From contig NZ_JAMGSL010000010.1 in assembly GCF_025195125.1 (NCBI RefSeq), positions 184,334 through 248,333 on the forward strand: 64,000 nucleotides of DNA, written 5' to 3'. Below are positions 38,742-45,577 of this stretch, one piece after another. Every line of letters begins with the position of its first letter. The stretch's first letter is position 1. This DNA is from Streptomyces sp. Je 1-79 (GTDB taxonomy: Bacteria; Actinomycetota; Actinomycetes; Streptomycetales; Streptomycetaceae). The notes beneath the pieces are model-generated. The model ran no database searches and had not been told where the DNA came from. It saw only the letters and a list, made by a program, of their open reading frames with translations. The translations under genes and the position numbers were made by a program.

Positions 38742-39662
38742 ATGCAGGTAAGACCCACACAGAAAGTCGAACGCCTCGGCGTTTCTTGGATCGAGCACAT
38801 TGTCAATGGTGAACTAGGGTGGCTTTTTCGAGAACAAGCAACTGCCGATTTCGGGATCGATGCGCAGATCGAGATCGTCGACGCTGAAACTTTCGAAGCC
38901 ACGGGACGACTGATAGGCGTCCAGATCAAGTCCGGCCTGAGCTACTTCGGGAAACCCGCAGAGGATGGCTGGTGGTTCGGCTGTAGCACCGACCACACCT
39001 CGTATTGGCTTGGGCATTCACTCCCCGTCGTCGTAATGCTCTATCACCCCGAGGAGAAAACTGCCTACTGGCAGCACGTAAACCGGCAGACTGTGCATTC
39101 CACGGGGAAGGGTGCGAAGATCCACATCCCTCGCAGCCACAGACTCGCCAGCACCTCCACGGAAGCTCTTCGTCCGCTCGCACTCTCGGTTTCCGAGGCG
39201 CCCGCCATCGAGGACTGGACAGCTTCGCCTCCGGAAGGTCTCGCACAGCGGGATGCCTATTTCAGGCACCTAGTATCCGCCCGCCTGTGCGCCAAAATCC
39301 CTGGCGCGCACGTAGAGGCAGAACAGTTCGATCGCCTCTGGGACATGAATTTGTGGGTGCACGACAATTCCATGGATCCCGGAAGTGAGCTGGGCGTACA
39401 TCTCGCTCTTCCCCAGTCGCCAGCCGCTGTGGAAAACATCCAGTCCCAGTACAGAGGAAGTATATTTCCGCTCGTAATCTTTTACACAGGAACCCAGGAT
39501 CTCGACAGTCGAGACCGGAATGCCAACACCGACAATCGGGTCGCTCCGATATTTTTGGTCGAATGGCGAGGCAGTGCCGCCGGAAAGTCACTGGACGTCG
39601 CAGTCGCCGAGGCGCTGGACTGGGCAGGTCGGTTTGAAGCATTTGGTAAGCCGGAGAAGTAG
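38742..39662 (+). CDS. DUF4365 protein, PD-(D/E)XK nuclease-like
   Basis: A 306-residue protein, ATG 38742 with GGGGAGGGG upstream. The N-terminal 130 residues are DUF4365: FREQATADFGIDAQIEIVD followed by GVQIKSG, which supply the acidic residues and QxK of a restriction-like nuclease core. The C-terminal half is not recognised. DUF4365 genes are common in mobile defence regions. It sits 224 bp after darG and shares its strand but ends at its own terminator, so it may be an independent cargo gene. Confidence 0.82.
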   Translation: MQVRPTQKVERLGVSWIEHIVNGELGWLFREQATADFGIDAQIEIVDAETFEATGRLIGVQIKSGLSYFGKPAEDGWWFGCSTDHTSYWLGHSLPVVVMLYHPEEKTAYWQHVNRQTVHSTGKGAKIHIPRSHRLASTSTEALRPLALSVSEAPAIEDWTASPPEGLAQRDAYFRHLVSARLCAKIPGAHVEAEQFDRLWDMNLWVHDNSMDPGSELGVHLALPQSPAAVENIQSQYRGSIFPLVIFYTGTQDLDSRDRNANTDNRVAPIFLVEWRGSAAGKSLDVAVAEALDWAGRFEAFGKPEK

Positions 39663-39689
39663 CTCTGCCCCGCAGGTTTCCGCGAACTG

Positions 39690-39711
39690 CCTCGCACCAT
39701 CTGGTGCGAGG
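39690..39711 (+). terminator. Terminator after the DUF4365 gene
   Basis: CCTCGCACCA and TGGTGCGAGG pair around a 2-nt centre, 27 bp after the stop, with a short T-run (CGCTTTTG) a few bases later. Confidence 0.65.
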
Positions 39712-39801
39712 TCGCCGCTTTTGATCCCGCCCCTTAGTTCCCACTCCGGTCGGCAGATGGCAGTCTTCGCACCGTAGTCGACAGTCACCGAGGGAGACAC
39801 C

Positions 39802-40245
39802 GTGTCCCACCAGGCCAGCCCGCGCGGAACCTACCTGGTCGTCGCCGAGGCACTTCGCCAGCACCTTCAGGGAAGCGCGACTGGCTCTGCGCTGCCTTCG
39901 GAAGCCGAACTCATGCTCACCCACAAGGTCTCCCGCAACACGATCCGCCGCGCGCTCAAGACGCTCGAAGCCGACGGAATGGTCGAACCGGTTCCCGGGG
40001 TCGGCTGGCGCATGGCTGGCGCCAGGGAGCAGCGGTCGCTCCTCGAACTCCTGACTGCCGTGATTAGCGAAGACTCACTGGCCGTCGGCGACACCTTTCC
40101 CTCTGAGGCCACGCTCTGCCAGCGCTTCCACACCTCTCGCACTGCCGTCCGGCGTGCGCTCGCACAGATGGAGGGCATGGGTCTGCTCGACACCGTTCAC
40201 GGCAGGGGACGCACCGTGCGCGCTCTCCCGGCTTCCCCGGCCTAG
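39802..40245 (+). CDS. GntR-like regulator with two winged-helix domains
   Basis: A 147-residue protein, GTG 39802 after GAGGGAGA. It consists of two consecutive GntR-type winged helices: residues 5-72 (SEAELMLTHKVSRNTIRRAL) and residues 78-142 (SEATLCQRFHTSRTAVRRAL), with no ligand domain. In pSAM2 the GntR protein KorSA silences transfer and replication, so this is the likely master repressor here. Tandem duplicated DNA-binding domains without an effector domain are unusual. It is 17 bp before the HD gene. Confidence 0.82.
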   Translation: MSHQASPRGTYLVVAEALRQHLQGSATGSALPSEAELMLTHKVSRNTIRRALKTLEADGMVEPVPGVGWRMAGAREQRSLLELLTAVISEDSLAVGDTFPSEATLCQRFHTSRTAVRRALAQMEGMGLLDTVHGRGRTVRALPASPA

Positions 40246-40262
40246 CCGTAGCCTTTGCCCCC

Positions 40263-40826
40263 ATGGGGCTTACTGAGTGGGCGTACTCGCTCTCCGAATC
40301 GATGTTGTCCGAGCCATTGCCGCGCCGCTGGGCGCATTCCCTCGGAGTGGCCGGGCGGGCTCGCTCCCTGAGCCCGATCCTCGGCGGGGATGCCGAGCTG
40401 CTGGAGGCAGCCGCGGTACTCCACGATGTCGGCTACTCCCCCTCGATCGCCACAACCGGCTTCCACCCGCTCGACGGGGCACGGTTCCTCCGCGATCAGG
40501 AGGGCGCCGACGAGCGAGTCGTCCGCCTCGTGGCGCACCACTCCTGCGCGCTCCTGGAGGCCGAGGAACGAGGGCTCCGGCGTGAGTTGGAGACGGAGTT
40601 CGAGTTGGAGCGGCCCGAGTTGGTCGACGCGCTCATCGTGGCGGACATGACGACGACGCCGACGGGCGAGCACACGACGCCGGCGGCCCGCCTGGACGAG
40701 ATCGTGCAGCGGTACGGCCCGGACACGATCGTCGGTCGCTTCATTCAGCGGGCTGCGCCGGAGATCTACGCTGCCAACGAGAGAGTGGAAGGCCGAATGG
40801 CCGCCGCCGGCGCTCAGCCGATGTAG
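40263..40826 (+). CDS. HD-domain phosphohydrolase
   Basis: A 187-residue protein, ATG 40263. It has an HD metal site: HSLGVAGRA near residue 26, then AAVLHDVGYSP near residue 50 and a later HH pair (VAHHSCALL). It probably hydrolyses a nucleotide or phosphorylated metabolite. Similar HD genes are common in AICE control blocks. Its stop overlaps the end of the convergent Nudix gene by 13 bp. Confidence 0.85.
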   Translation: MGLTEWAYSLSESMLSEPLPRRWAHSLGVAGRARSLSPILGGDAELLEAAAVLHDVGYSPSIATTGFHPLDGARFLRDQEGADERVVRLVAHHSCALLEAEERGLRRELETEFELERPELVDALIVADMTTTPTGEHTTPAARLDEIVQRYGPDTIVGRFIQRAAPEIYAANERVEGRMAAAGAQPM

Positions 40827-41287
40827 GGCTCGGTCCGAGACTCGTCCAGGCCGTGCCGGATACGCAGCCGCATGGACGGATGGATGTCTAGGTCTTCGAG
40901 GTCCGCTGGGTCCACCCAGCGGACCTCTTTCGATTCACTGCTCGTACGGACGGATCCTCCGACGGGGTGGGCCAGGAAGCAGATTGAGAACTGCTGCCGC
41001 ACCTCGCCGTCGTCGTACGCGAGCACGTGCTCCGGGTCGGTGTAGAGCCCCACCATGCCGTCCACCTCGACCCGGATCCCCGTCTCCTCTTCGACCTCGC
41101 GCACGGCCGTGTCGGCGATCCGCTCGCCGATGTCGTGGCCGCCTCCCGGAAGCGCCCACAGATCGTTGTCGGTCTTGTGGATGAGCAGGAGCCTCCCGGC
41201 GTCATCTCGCACGACGACCGTGACCGAGGGCACGACAGAGTTGGCTTTCGGGGCCCGGGGGTCGCGGAAGTAGTCGATCCGGCTCAT
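40814..41287 (-). CDS. Nudix hydrolase (Pif-like)
   Basis: A 157-residue protein, ATG 41287 overlapping the XRE stop (ATGA). The Nudix box GGGHDIGERI and REVEEETG is complete. In pSAM2 a Nudix protein, Pif, prevents transfer into cells already carrying the element. Position next to the regulators suggests the same immunity role, though a housekeeping nucleotide hydrolase cannot be excluded. Confidence 0.85.
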   Translation of the reverse strand: MSRIDYFRDPRAPKANSVVPSVTVVVRDDAGRLLLIHKTDNDLWALPGGGHDIGERIADTAVREVEEETGIRVEVDGMVGLYTDPEHVLAYDDGEVRQQFSICFLAHPVGGSVRTSSESKEVRWVDPADLEDLDIHPSMRLRIRHGLDESRTEPYIG

Positions 41288-42054
41288 GTGTCTGCCCCTC
41301 CCAGGTCCGTGGGCGAGCAGATTGGCCGGGCGCTCTCCCAGACCCGCTCGACGCTCTCAGCGTAGGCGTCAAACAGCTCACCGCCAGGCACGCGCTGAAT
41401 GTGCAGGACCGGAGCCATGTACGCGCCCACGCCGTACAGGTGGCCATTGGCAAGCATCTCGTCGTCGGCCCTGTAGATGGAGTTGTAGAGCGTGGTGGAG
41501 TGGAGTCGGAACTCGACGCCGGGGAGCCCGAACAACGGCCCGTAGTTGACCAAGGCGTTGCGAATCTTGCTCGCCATCGCGCCGCCGATGCCTTCATCCG
41601 CTCCACGGACGGCGACGGCAGCGGAGTCCGGGTCACCGAGCATGAAGCGGACCGGGACGCCGGCCGCCGACTTCTCCTTGACCACCTGGTGGAAGGACGC
41701 GTCCTCGGTTAGCCAGAACCCCGAATACACGAGGACGTCGAACTGCCGCGTCGCCCCCGCGTACAGCTGCGGCCAGAGCCGGTTCGGCACGACGGAGCGG
41801 TGCGGGTACAGCTTGACCAGCTCCGCGCCGCCCGCTTCGGCGACCTCGGCAGACGTCCGCTCTTCCGGCCACAGGTACGACATCTCCCGCTGGAGGAGTG
41901 AGGCCGTTGCGTACTTAAAGCGACGGTACGGCTGGCGCCTGGGCTCATTGATCCAGCGCTCCACCGTCTTGGCTGCGACCCCGAGTCGCTCGGCGACCTG
42001 ATCGAGAGTCATGCCGCTCTCGATGATGGCGCCGCGCAACCGCTCATTGGCCAT
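41284..42054 (-). CDS. XRE-type regulator with C-terminal PLD-like/DUF5919 domain
   Basis: A 256-residue protein; ATG 42054 is chosen with GGGGAGAG upstream. Residues 1-60 form an XRE helix-turn-helix (MTLDQVAERLGVAAKTVERW). Residues 90-240 resemble DUF5919, a phospholipase D-like fold (FDVLVYSGFWLTED, later HSTTLYNSIYRADDEML). It is the first gene of a minus-strand pair with the Nudix gene. Repeats of GGGACGACTT directly upstream look like its operator. Confidence 0.8.
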   Translation of the reverse strand: MANERLRGAIIESGMTLDQVAERLGVAAKTVERWINEPRRQPYRRFKYATASLLQREMSYLWPEERTSAEVAEAGGAELVKLYPHRSVVPNRLWPQLYAGATRQFDVLVYSGFWLTEDASFHQVVKEKSAAGVPVRFMLGDPDSAAVAVRGADEGIGGAMASKIRNALVNYGPLFGLPGVEFRLHSTTLYNSIYRADDEMLANGHLYGVGAYMAPVLHIQRVPGGELFDAYAESVERVWESARPICSPTDLGGADT

Positions 42055-42072
42055 GTCGTGCTCTCCCCCGAC

Positions 42073-42112
42073 GGGACGACTTGGGACGACTTTCACCGTA
42101 GCGAGTCGTCTC
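42073..42112. promoter_or_regulatory. Candidate XRE operator
   Basis: Two direct copies of GGGACGACTT (42073 and 42083) and an inverted AGTCGTC (42104-42110) lie 19 bp upstream of the regulator start, in the control gap of the element. Confidence 0.5.
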
Positions 42113-42461
42113 GGAGCCGTACATCTACGGAGTCCAGCGTCTGCCCTGATCCGGCCACGCTAGAGGCATCAAGCGGAGCGGACTCGCGAACTCCCGAAGA
42201 ACCAAGGGACTTGACGATGCGAATCCCGCTCCGCATGATGAGGAACAGGTAGTACATGTACCTCATCGGCTGGGTGCCGGTGAGAAGTGCTGCCCACGAG
42301 TAGAGGGCGGGGACGCTGCAATCCCGCTAAAGGCCAGGTGGAACAGGGCTTCGGCCCGTACTGGCGAGGTGGCCCGGTGACCGCGAGCAACGGCCGGAGT
42401 GTGGGGACACAGGTCCCCCTTGCAGTGCTTGTTCTCGTCCTGCCTACCCGAGGAGGTCTCG

Positions 42462-42533
42462 ATGTCCCGACGAAGTACCCGGGCGCCGTTCGTGCTGGAC
42501 CGGCACGCCGGCCTCGCCCCCCGCGTCCTCTGA
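42462..42533 (+). CDS. Possible 23-residue leader peptide
   Basis: ATG 42462 has AGGAGG five bases upstream and runs 24 codons to TGA. The product is basic (SRRSTRAPFVLDRHAG) and matches no family known to me. It precedes the 42640 hairpin and the transfer operon. Confidence 0.4.
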   Translation: MSRRSTRAPFVLDRHAGLAPRVL

Positions 42534-42639
42534 CCTCCGCAGCCCATCCGCTGCGGCCGGTTGCCTCTTCCGCCCGTCCGGCCCGCTGGTCGTACGGGCG
42601 GGGTGGAGGGGAGCCGGAGATTCCTGGTTCTAACGGCGT

Positions 42640-42669
42640 GAGCCCCCGGAGCGGTAACTCCGGGGGCTC
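42640..42669 (+). terminator. Hairpin before the transfer operon
   Basis: A perfect 12-bp stem GAGCCCCCGGAG/CTCCGGGGGCTC around CGGTAA, 36 bp before the first gene. It may terminate leader transcripts or protect the mRNA 5' end. Confidence 0.65.
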
Positions 42670-42705
42670 GGTTCGGGCCGCTCTCTTGGAAGGGAACACG
42701 ACCCA

Positions 42706-42972
42706 ATGAAGTTCATCGCTGCACTTCAGGCCGTTGTTACGGCCGTCCCGTTCGACGGTGAGCCGTCGGATGCGGAGCTGGACGCGATCGAGAGCGAGAT
42801 GCCGCTGATCCTGGCGGAGGTCGACCTGCTCGACGCGCAGATCATGACCCTCGACCGTCCGGCCAACGTGCTGGACGAGCGGCGGATCCGCCGGGCCCGC
42901 AACCGGGTCATGGCCGAGCGACGCGACCTGACCAACCGCACCAGCGACGTGATGCCGGGGGGTGCGGCATGA
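42706..42972 (+). CDS. DUF6284 family AICE protein
   Basis: An 88-residue protein, ATG 42706. The pattern DAELDAIESEMPLILAEV followed by LDAQI and LDERRIRRARNRV matches the DUF6284 family found almost only in Streptomyces integrative elements. It is helical and has no catalytic motif. It starts the transfer operon and overlaps the next gene by four bases. Function is unknown. Confidence 0.78.
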   Translation: MKFIAALQAVVTAVPFDGEPSDAELDAIESEMPLILAEVDLLDAQIMTLDRPANVLDERRIRRARNRVMAERRDLTNRTSDVMPGGAA

Positions 42973-43829
42973 AGGCCAAGACCGTACTGCCGGCCGTCGC
43001 GATGACGGCGGTGTCGATGGTGCTGACCCTGGCGGTCGTCGTGATGTGGCTGGGCACGGCGATGCCGTGGCCCATCGCCCTGGTCGTCGGTCTCGGGATC
43101 GACGGCGGATGGCTGGCCACCCTCGCCTACGAACGACGCCTCGCCGCACAGGGCGACCGGTCGACCGGCGTCACCATCGTCGGCTGGTGCTTCGGCCTGA
43201 TCGCGACCGGCGTCCTGGTCGCCCACGCGCTCACCGCCGAGGAGTCCACCGGCGCCTGGCTGGCCGTCGCCTGGCTGCCCATCGCCGCGAAGGCCCTCTG
43301 GCTGGTGCACGGGCTATGGGAGCAGACCGCACTCACACCCGGCGCTCTCGGAGCGATCCGCGGTATCCAGCAGGAGGCCCGGGACGAAGCGGCCGTGGCC
43401 CGCGCCCGGCTGCGGGCAGAGGCCGCCACCGAGGAGACGCGGCTGACGGCCGTGACGCAGGCCGGCGCCCGCGTCGCACGCGTCCAGGCCAAGACGGCAC
43501 AGACGCTCTCACGGGCGTGGTCGACGCTGGAGACGGCCCGGGACGGCGAGGACACCGGACGGGCGCTGACCAGCGTGACGACCCGCGTCACACCCGGCGT
43601 CACACCCACCTGGGACCTGCCGGTCTGGGGCCCCACCGAGCCCGTGGCGCTCGCCCTGGACGCGGCGCCCGCGCTCACCGACGACGCGCTTGACGCGCTC
43701 GTCGACCAGATCCGCCACAGCGAGACCCCGGCACTGTCCTACCGGGAGATGGCCACCCGCTTCCGCGCGGCTGGCCACTCCGCGTCCGAGGTCCGGCTGC
43801 GGGCCGCGTGGAAGCGCGTGGCCGCCTGA
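42969..43829 (+). CDS. SpdB-like membrane protein (DUF2637)
   Basis: A 286-residue protein, ATG 42969. Four membrane helices occupy about residues 8-30, 36-52, 68-90 and 97-115. A long charged helix (130-190) and a C-terminal winged-helix-like region (ALSYREMATRFRAAGHSASEVR) follow. DUF2637/SpdB proteins help spread transferred elements between neighbouring compartments of the mycelium. The C-terminal part suggests DNA contact. Confidence 0.8.
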   Translation: MKAKTVLPAVAMTAVSMVLTLAVVVMWLGTAMPWPIALVVGLGIDGGWLATLAYERRLAAQGDRSTGVTIVGWCFGLIATGVLVAHALTAEESTGAWLAVAWLPIAAKALWLVHGLWEQTALTPGALGAIRGIQQEARDEAAVARARLRAEAATEETRLTAVTQAGARVARVQAKTAQTLSRAWSTLETARDGEDTGRALTSVTTRVTPGVTPTWDLPVWGPTEPVALALDAAPALTDDALDALVDQIRHSETPALSYREMATRFRAAGHSASEVRLRAAWKRVAA

Positions 43830-43836
43830 CCGGCAC

Positions 43837-43998
43837 CTACACCAGTTCCAGCACGGCCCCGAAGAACTGTGCCACTCGGGATTTCACGCGGTGCCAGCGG
43901 CCGCAGTACCGCTTCGGGCGCCACCACCTCGGCTGCTCAATCAGCTTCTGGCACCAGCGGCACGGCAGCGGGTCCAGCTCGATCTCAATCGCCCCCAT
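43837..43998 (-). CDS. Small zinc-finger-like protein on the opposite strand
   Basis: A 53-residue protein, ATG 43998. A CRWCxxxI segment and a later RPKRYCGRWHR segment give a Cys2-Cys-His zinc site, similar to small proteins of the form CRxCQ...GRPRRYC...HR common in Streptomyces. It is the only minus-strand gene inside the transfer operon and fills the 208-bp gap between two plus-strand genes. The ribosome-binding site is weak. Confidence 0.55.
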   Translation of the reverse strand: MGAIEIELDPLPCRWCQKLIEQPRWWRPKRYCGRWHRVKSRVAQFFGAVLELV

Positions 43999-44037
43999 GG
44001 CCGCGACTCTATCGGCCCTCCTGACCTGGGAGAACCC

Positions 44038-44418
44038 GTGAGCAACCTTCCCGAGCCCGCACCCGTGGTGCGGCTCCCGGACGGCACCTACGCCTACGCC
44101 GACCACCTGCCCGCCATCCACCAGCCGACCGCTGCCCCTCAGGTCGTTCATCAGCACATTCACCAAGCGCCGCCGGACCGCACGGTTCAGCGCATCGCGC
44201 TCGGCTCCGGCATCGGCGCCGGCACGGTCGCCGCCGGGGTCTACTTCGGCCCCCTGCTCGTCGGCGCGCTCACCGCCATCGCCGCGAACCTCGCCCTGCT
44301 CGCGTTCCTCGCCGTCGCCCTGTCCTGGGGCGTCGTCACCGTCGTCAAGAGCGTCGGCGGGGCGGACGGCAAGGCCGCCGGGAAGGCGGTCCGCAGGGCC
44401 CGCCGGAACGGGCGGTGA
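44038..44418 (+). CDS. Small membrane protein of the transfer operon
   Basis: A 126-residue protein starting at GTG 44038 (GGGAGAA upstream). A His/Pro-rich N-terminal part (VVHQHIHQAPP) precedes two membrane helices (about residues 56-75 and 80-102) and a basic tail (KAVRRARRNGR). Such proteins accompany spread genes in Streptomyces elements. Its stop overlaps the next start (GTGA). Confidence 0.72.
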   Translation: MSNLPEPAPVVRLPDGTYAYADHLPAIHQPTAAPQVVHQHIHQAPPDRTVQRIALGSGIGAGTVAAGVYFGPLLVGALTAIAANLALLAFLAVALSWGVVTVVKSVGGADGKAAGKAVRRARRNGR

Positions 44419-44612
44419 CGATGTTCAACGCCGGAGACAAGGTGCTCATCCTCGCTTGTGACGACGACCCCCGCGCCAAGGGCCGGACGGGCCGGATCGT
44501 CGATGAGGTCCCGCCGGGGCCGCTCACCGCCGGCCGGTGGACGGTTGCCGGGATCAGCCTCCTGATCGCCCCGGTCCTGTGCCACAGCCACGAGCTGCGG
44601 AAGACCGGCTGA
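44415..44612 (+). CDS. Small KOW-like AICE protein
   Basis: A 65-residue protein starting at GTG 44415 (overlap with the previous stop) or ATG 44421. Residues 3-35 resemble a KOW-type beta segment (GDKVLILACDDDPRAKGRTG). No family is certain. It is coupled by overlap to the membrane protein upstream. Confidence 0.6.
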   Translation: MTMFNAGDKVLILACDDDPRAKGRTGRIVDEVPPGPLTAGRWTVAGISLLIAPVLCHSHELRKTG

Positions 44613-44687
44613 CGGCTGCCCGATCCGCCCGACCTGCTCGGGCGGTGAGGGGAGCCGGACAGACCGGCCCGGAAGGGACCCACCGCT

Positions 44688-44849
44688 GTGGACAGCACCC
44701 AGTACCGCGCCCGCGCCGAACAGCTCCTGACCAGCAAGCACCACCTCGACCTCAGCCCGGCGATCGTCGAGCAGGCCGCCGTGTGGGCGCAGCTCGCCAC
44801 CGCGGCCGCGATCGTCGAGGCCGCTGAGCTGAACGACGAAGCCAAGTGA
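44688..44849 (+). CDS. Small helical AICE protein
   Basis: A 53-residue helical protein starting at GTG 44688, with GGAAGGGA 9 bp upstream. The sequence STQYRARAEQLLTSKHH with an Ala-rich second helix resembles short conserved proteins of Streptomyces integrative elements. Function is unknown; it belongs to the same plus-strand run. Confidence 0.6.
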   Translation: MDSTQYRARAEQLLTSKHHLDLSPAIVEQAAVWAQLATAAAIVEAAELNDEAK

Positions 44850-44890
44850 TGGCGCCTCCGGCGTCCCCAACCCAGCGAAGGACACAGAAC

Positions 44891-45322
44891 ATGACCGAGA
44901 CGATCGAGACCATTCGCTACACCGCCGATGTCGTCGTCACCACGACCGACGGATACGTCCTGCTGATCGAGCGCGGCTGGGACCCCTTCAAGGGCCAGTG
45001 GGCGCTGCCCGGTGGCCACGTCGACCCCGGCGAGACGAGCCGCGCCGCCGCCGCCCGTGAGCTCGCCGAAGAGGCCGGCGTGCACGCGACGTCGGAGGAG
45101 CTGACCCAAGTCGGCGTGTTCGACGAACCCAACCGTGACCCGCGCGGCCGGTACGTCACCGTCGTCTACCACCTGACCGTCATCCCCGGAACGATCGTCG
45201 AGGCCGGCGACGACGCGACCCGCGCCGAGTGGTGGCCCCTGGGCGACCTGCCCCAGCTCGCGTTCGACCACGCCGCGATCCTCCGCTCGTGCGTGACTCA
45301 GGCGGTGCGCGATGGCGAGTGA
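44891..45322 (+). CDS. Nudix hydrolase (second in the element)
   Basis: A 143-residue protein, ATG 44891 (GAAGGA upstream). The Nudix box is complete: GGHVDPGETS then RELAEEAG. The pattern resembles ADP-ribose or nucleoside diphosphate hydrolases. An ADP-ribose-acting Nudix next to a DarT toxin would be a natural pairing, but the substrate is not shown by sequence. It overlaps the next gene by 11 bp. Confidence 0.85.
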   Translation: MTETIETIRYTADVVVTTTDGYVLLIERGWDPFKGQWALPGGHVDPGETSRAAAARELAEEAGVHATSEELTQVGVFDEPNRDPRGRYVTVVYHLTVIPGTIVEAGDDATRAEWWPLGDLPQLAFDHAAILRSCVTQAVRDGE

Positions 45323-45488
45323 CCCGAAGCTGACGGCCGGTGAGACCGCGCAGGTCGCCTGGTACGTCGCTCGTATGGCCAAGCGCTCGATCGCCGGAGA
45401 GACGGTCTATCAGGGCGACTTGGAGCGCAAGGTCGAGCGGGTCATCGACAAGGCCCGCAAGCGCGAAGAGAACGCCAAGCGCAAGTAG
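45312..45488 (+). CDS. DUF6257-like small protein
   Basis: A 58-residue basic helical protein, ATG 45312. DPKLTAGETAQVAWYVARMA followed by KRSIAGE and a Lys/Arg/Glu tail match the DUF6257 group of streptomycete mobile elements. It immediately precedes the translocase gene. Function is unknown. Confidence 0.65.
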   Translation: MASDPKLTAGETAQVAWYVARMAKRSIAGETVYQGDLERKVERVIDKARKREENAKRK

Positions 45489-45577
45489 CTGTGCCTTGGG
45501 GCGGCCGACAGCCGCCAAGCATCCCGACCGCCCCGGGCCCAACCCACCACCCTTTCGAGCAGCAGGGGAAGACCAGC

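Larger units (their letters stand above)
42113..42705. promoter_or_regulatory. Control region upstream of the transfer operon
   Basis: A long gap without a normal-sized gene between the divergent XRE and transfer genes. It contains two tiny reading frames with good ribosome-binding sites (42217-42252, 11 aa; 42462-42533, 23 aa) and ends in a strong hairpin. This layout would suit an attenuator or leader-controlled operon, but no promoter was identified with confidence. Confidence 0.45.
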
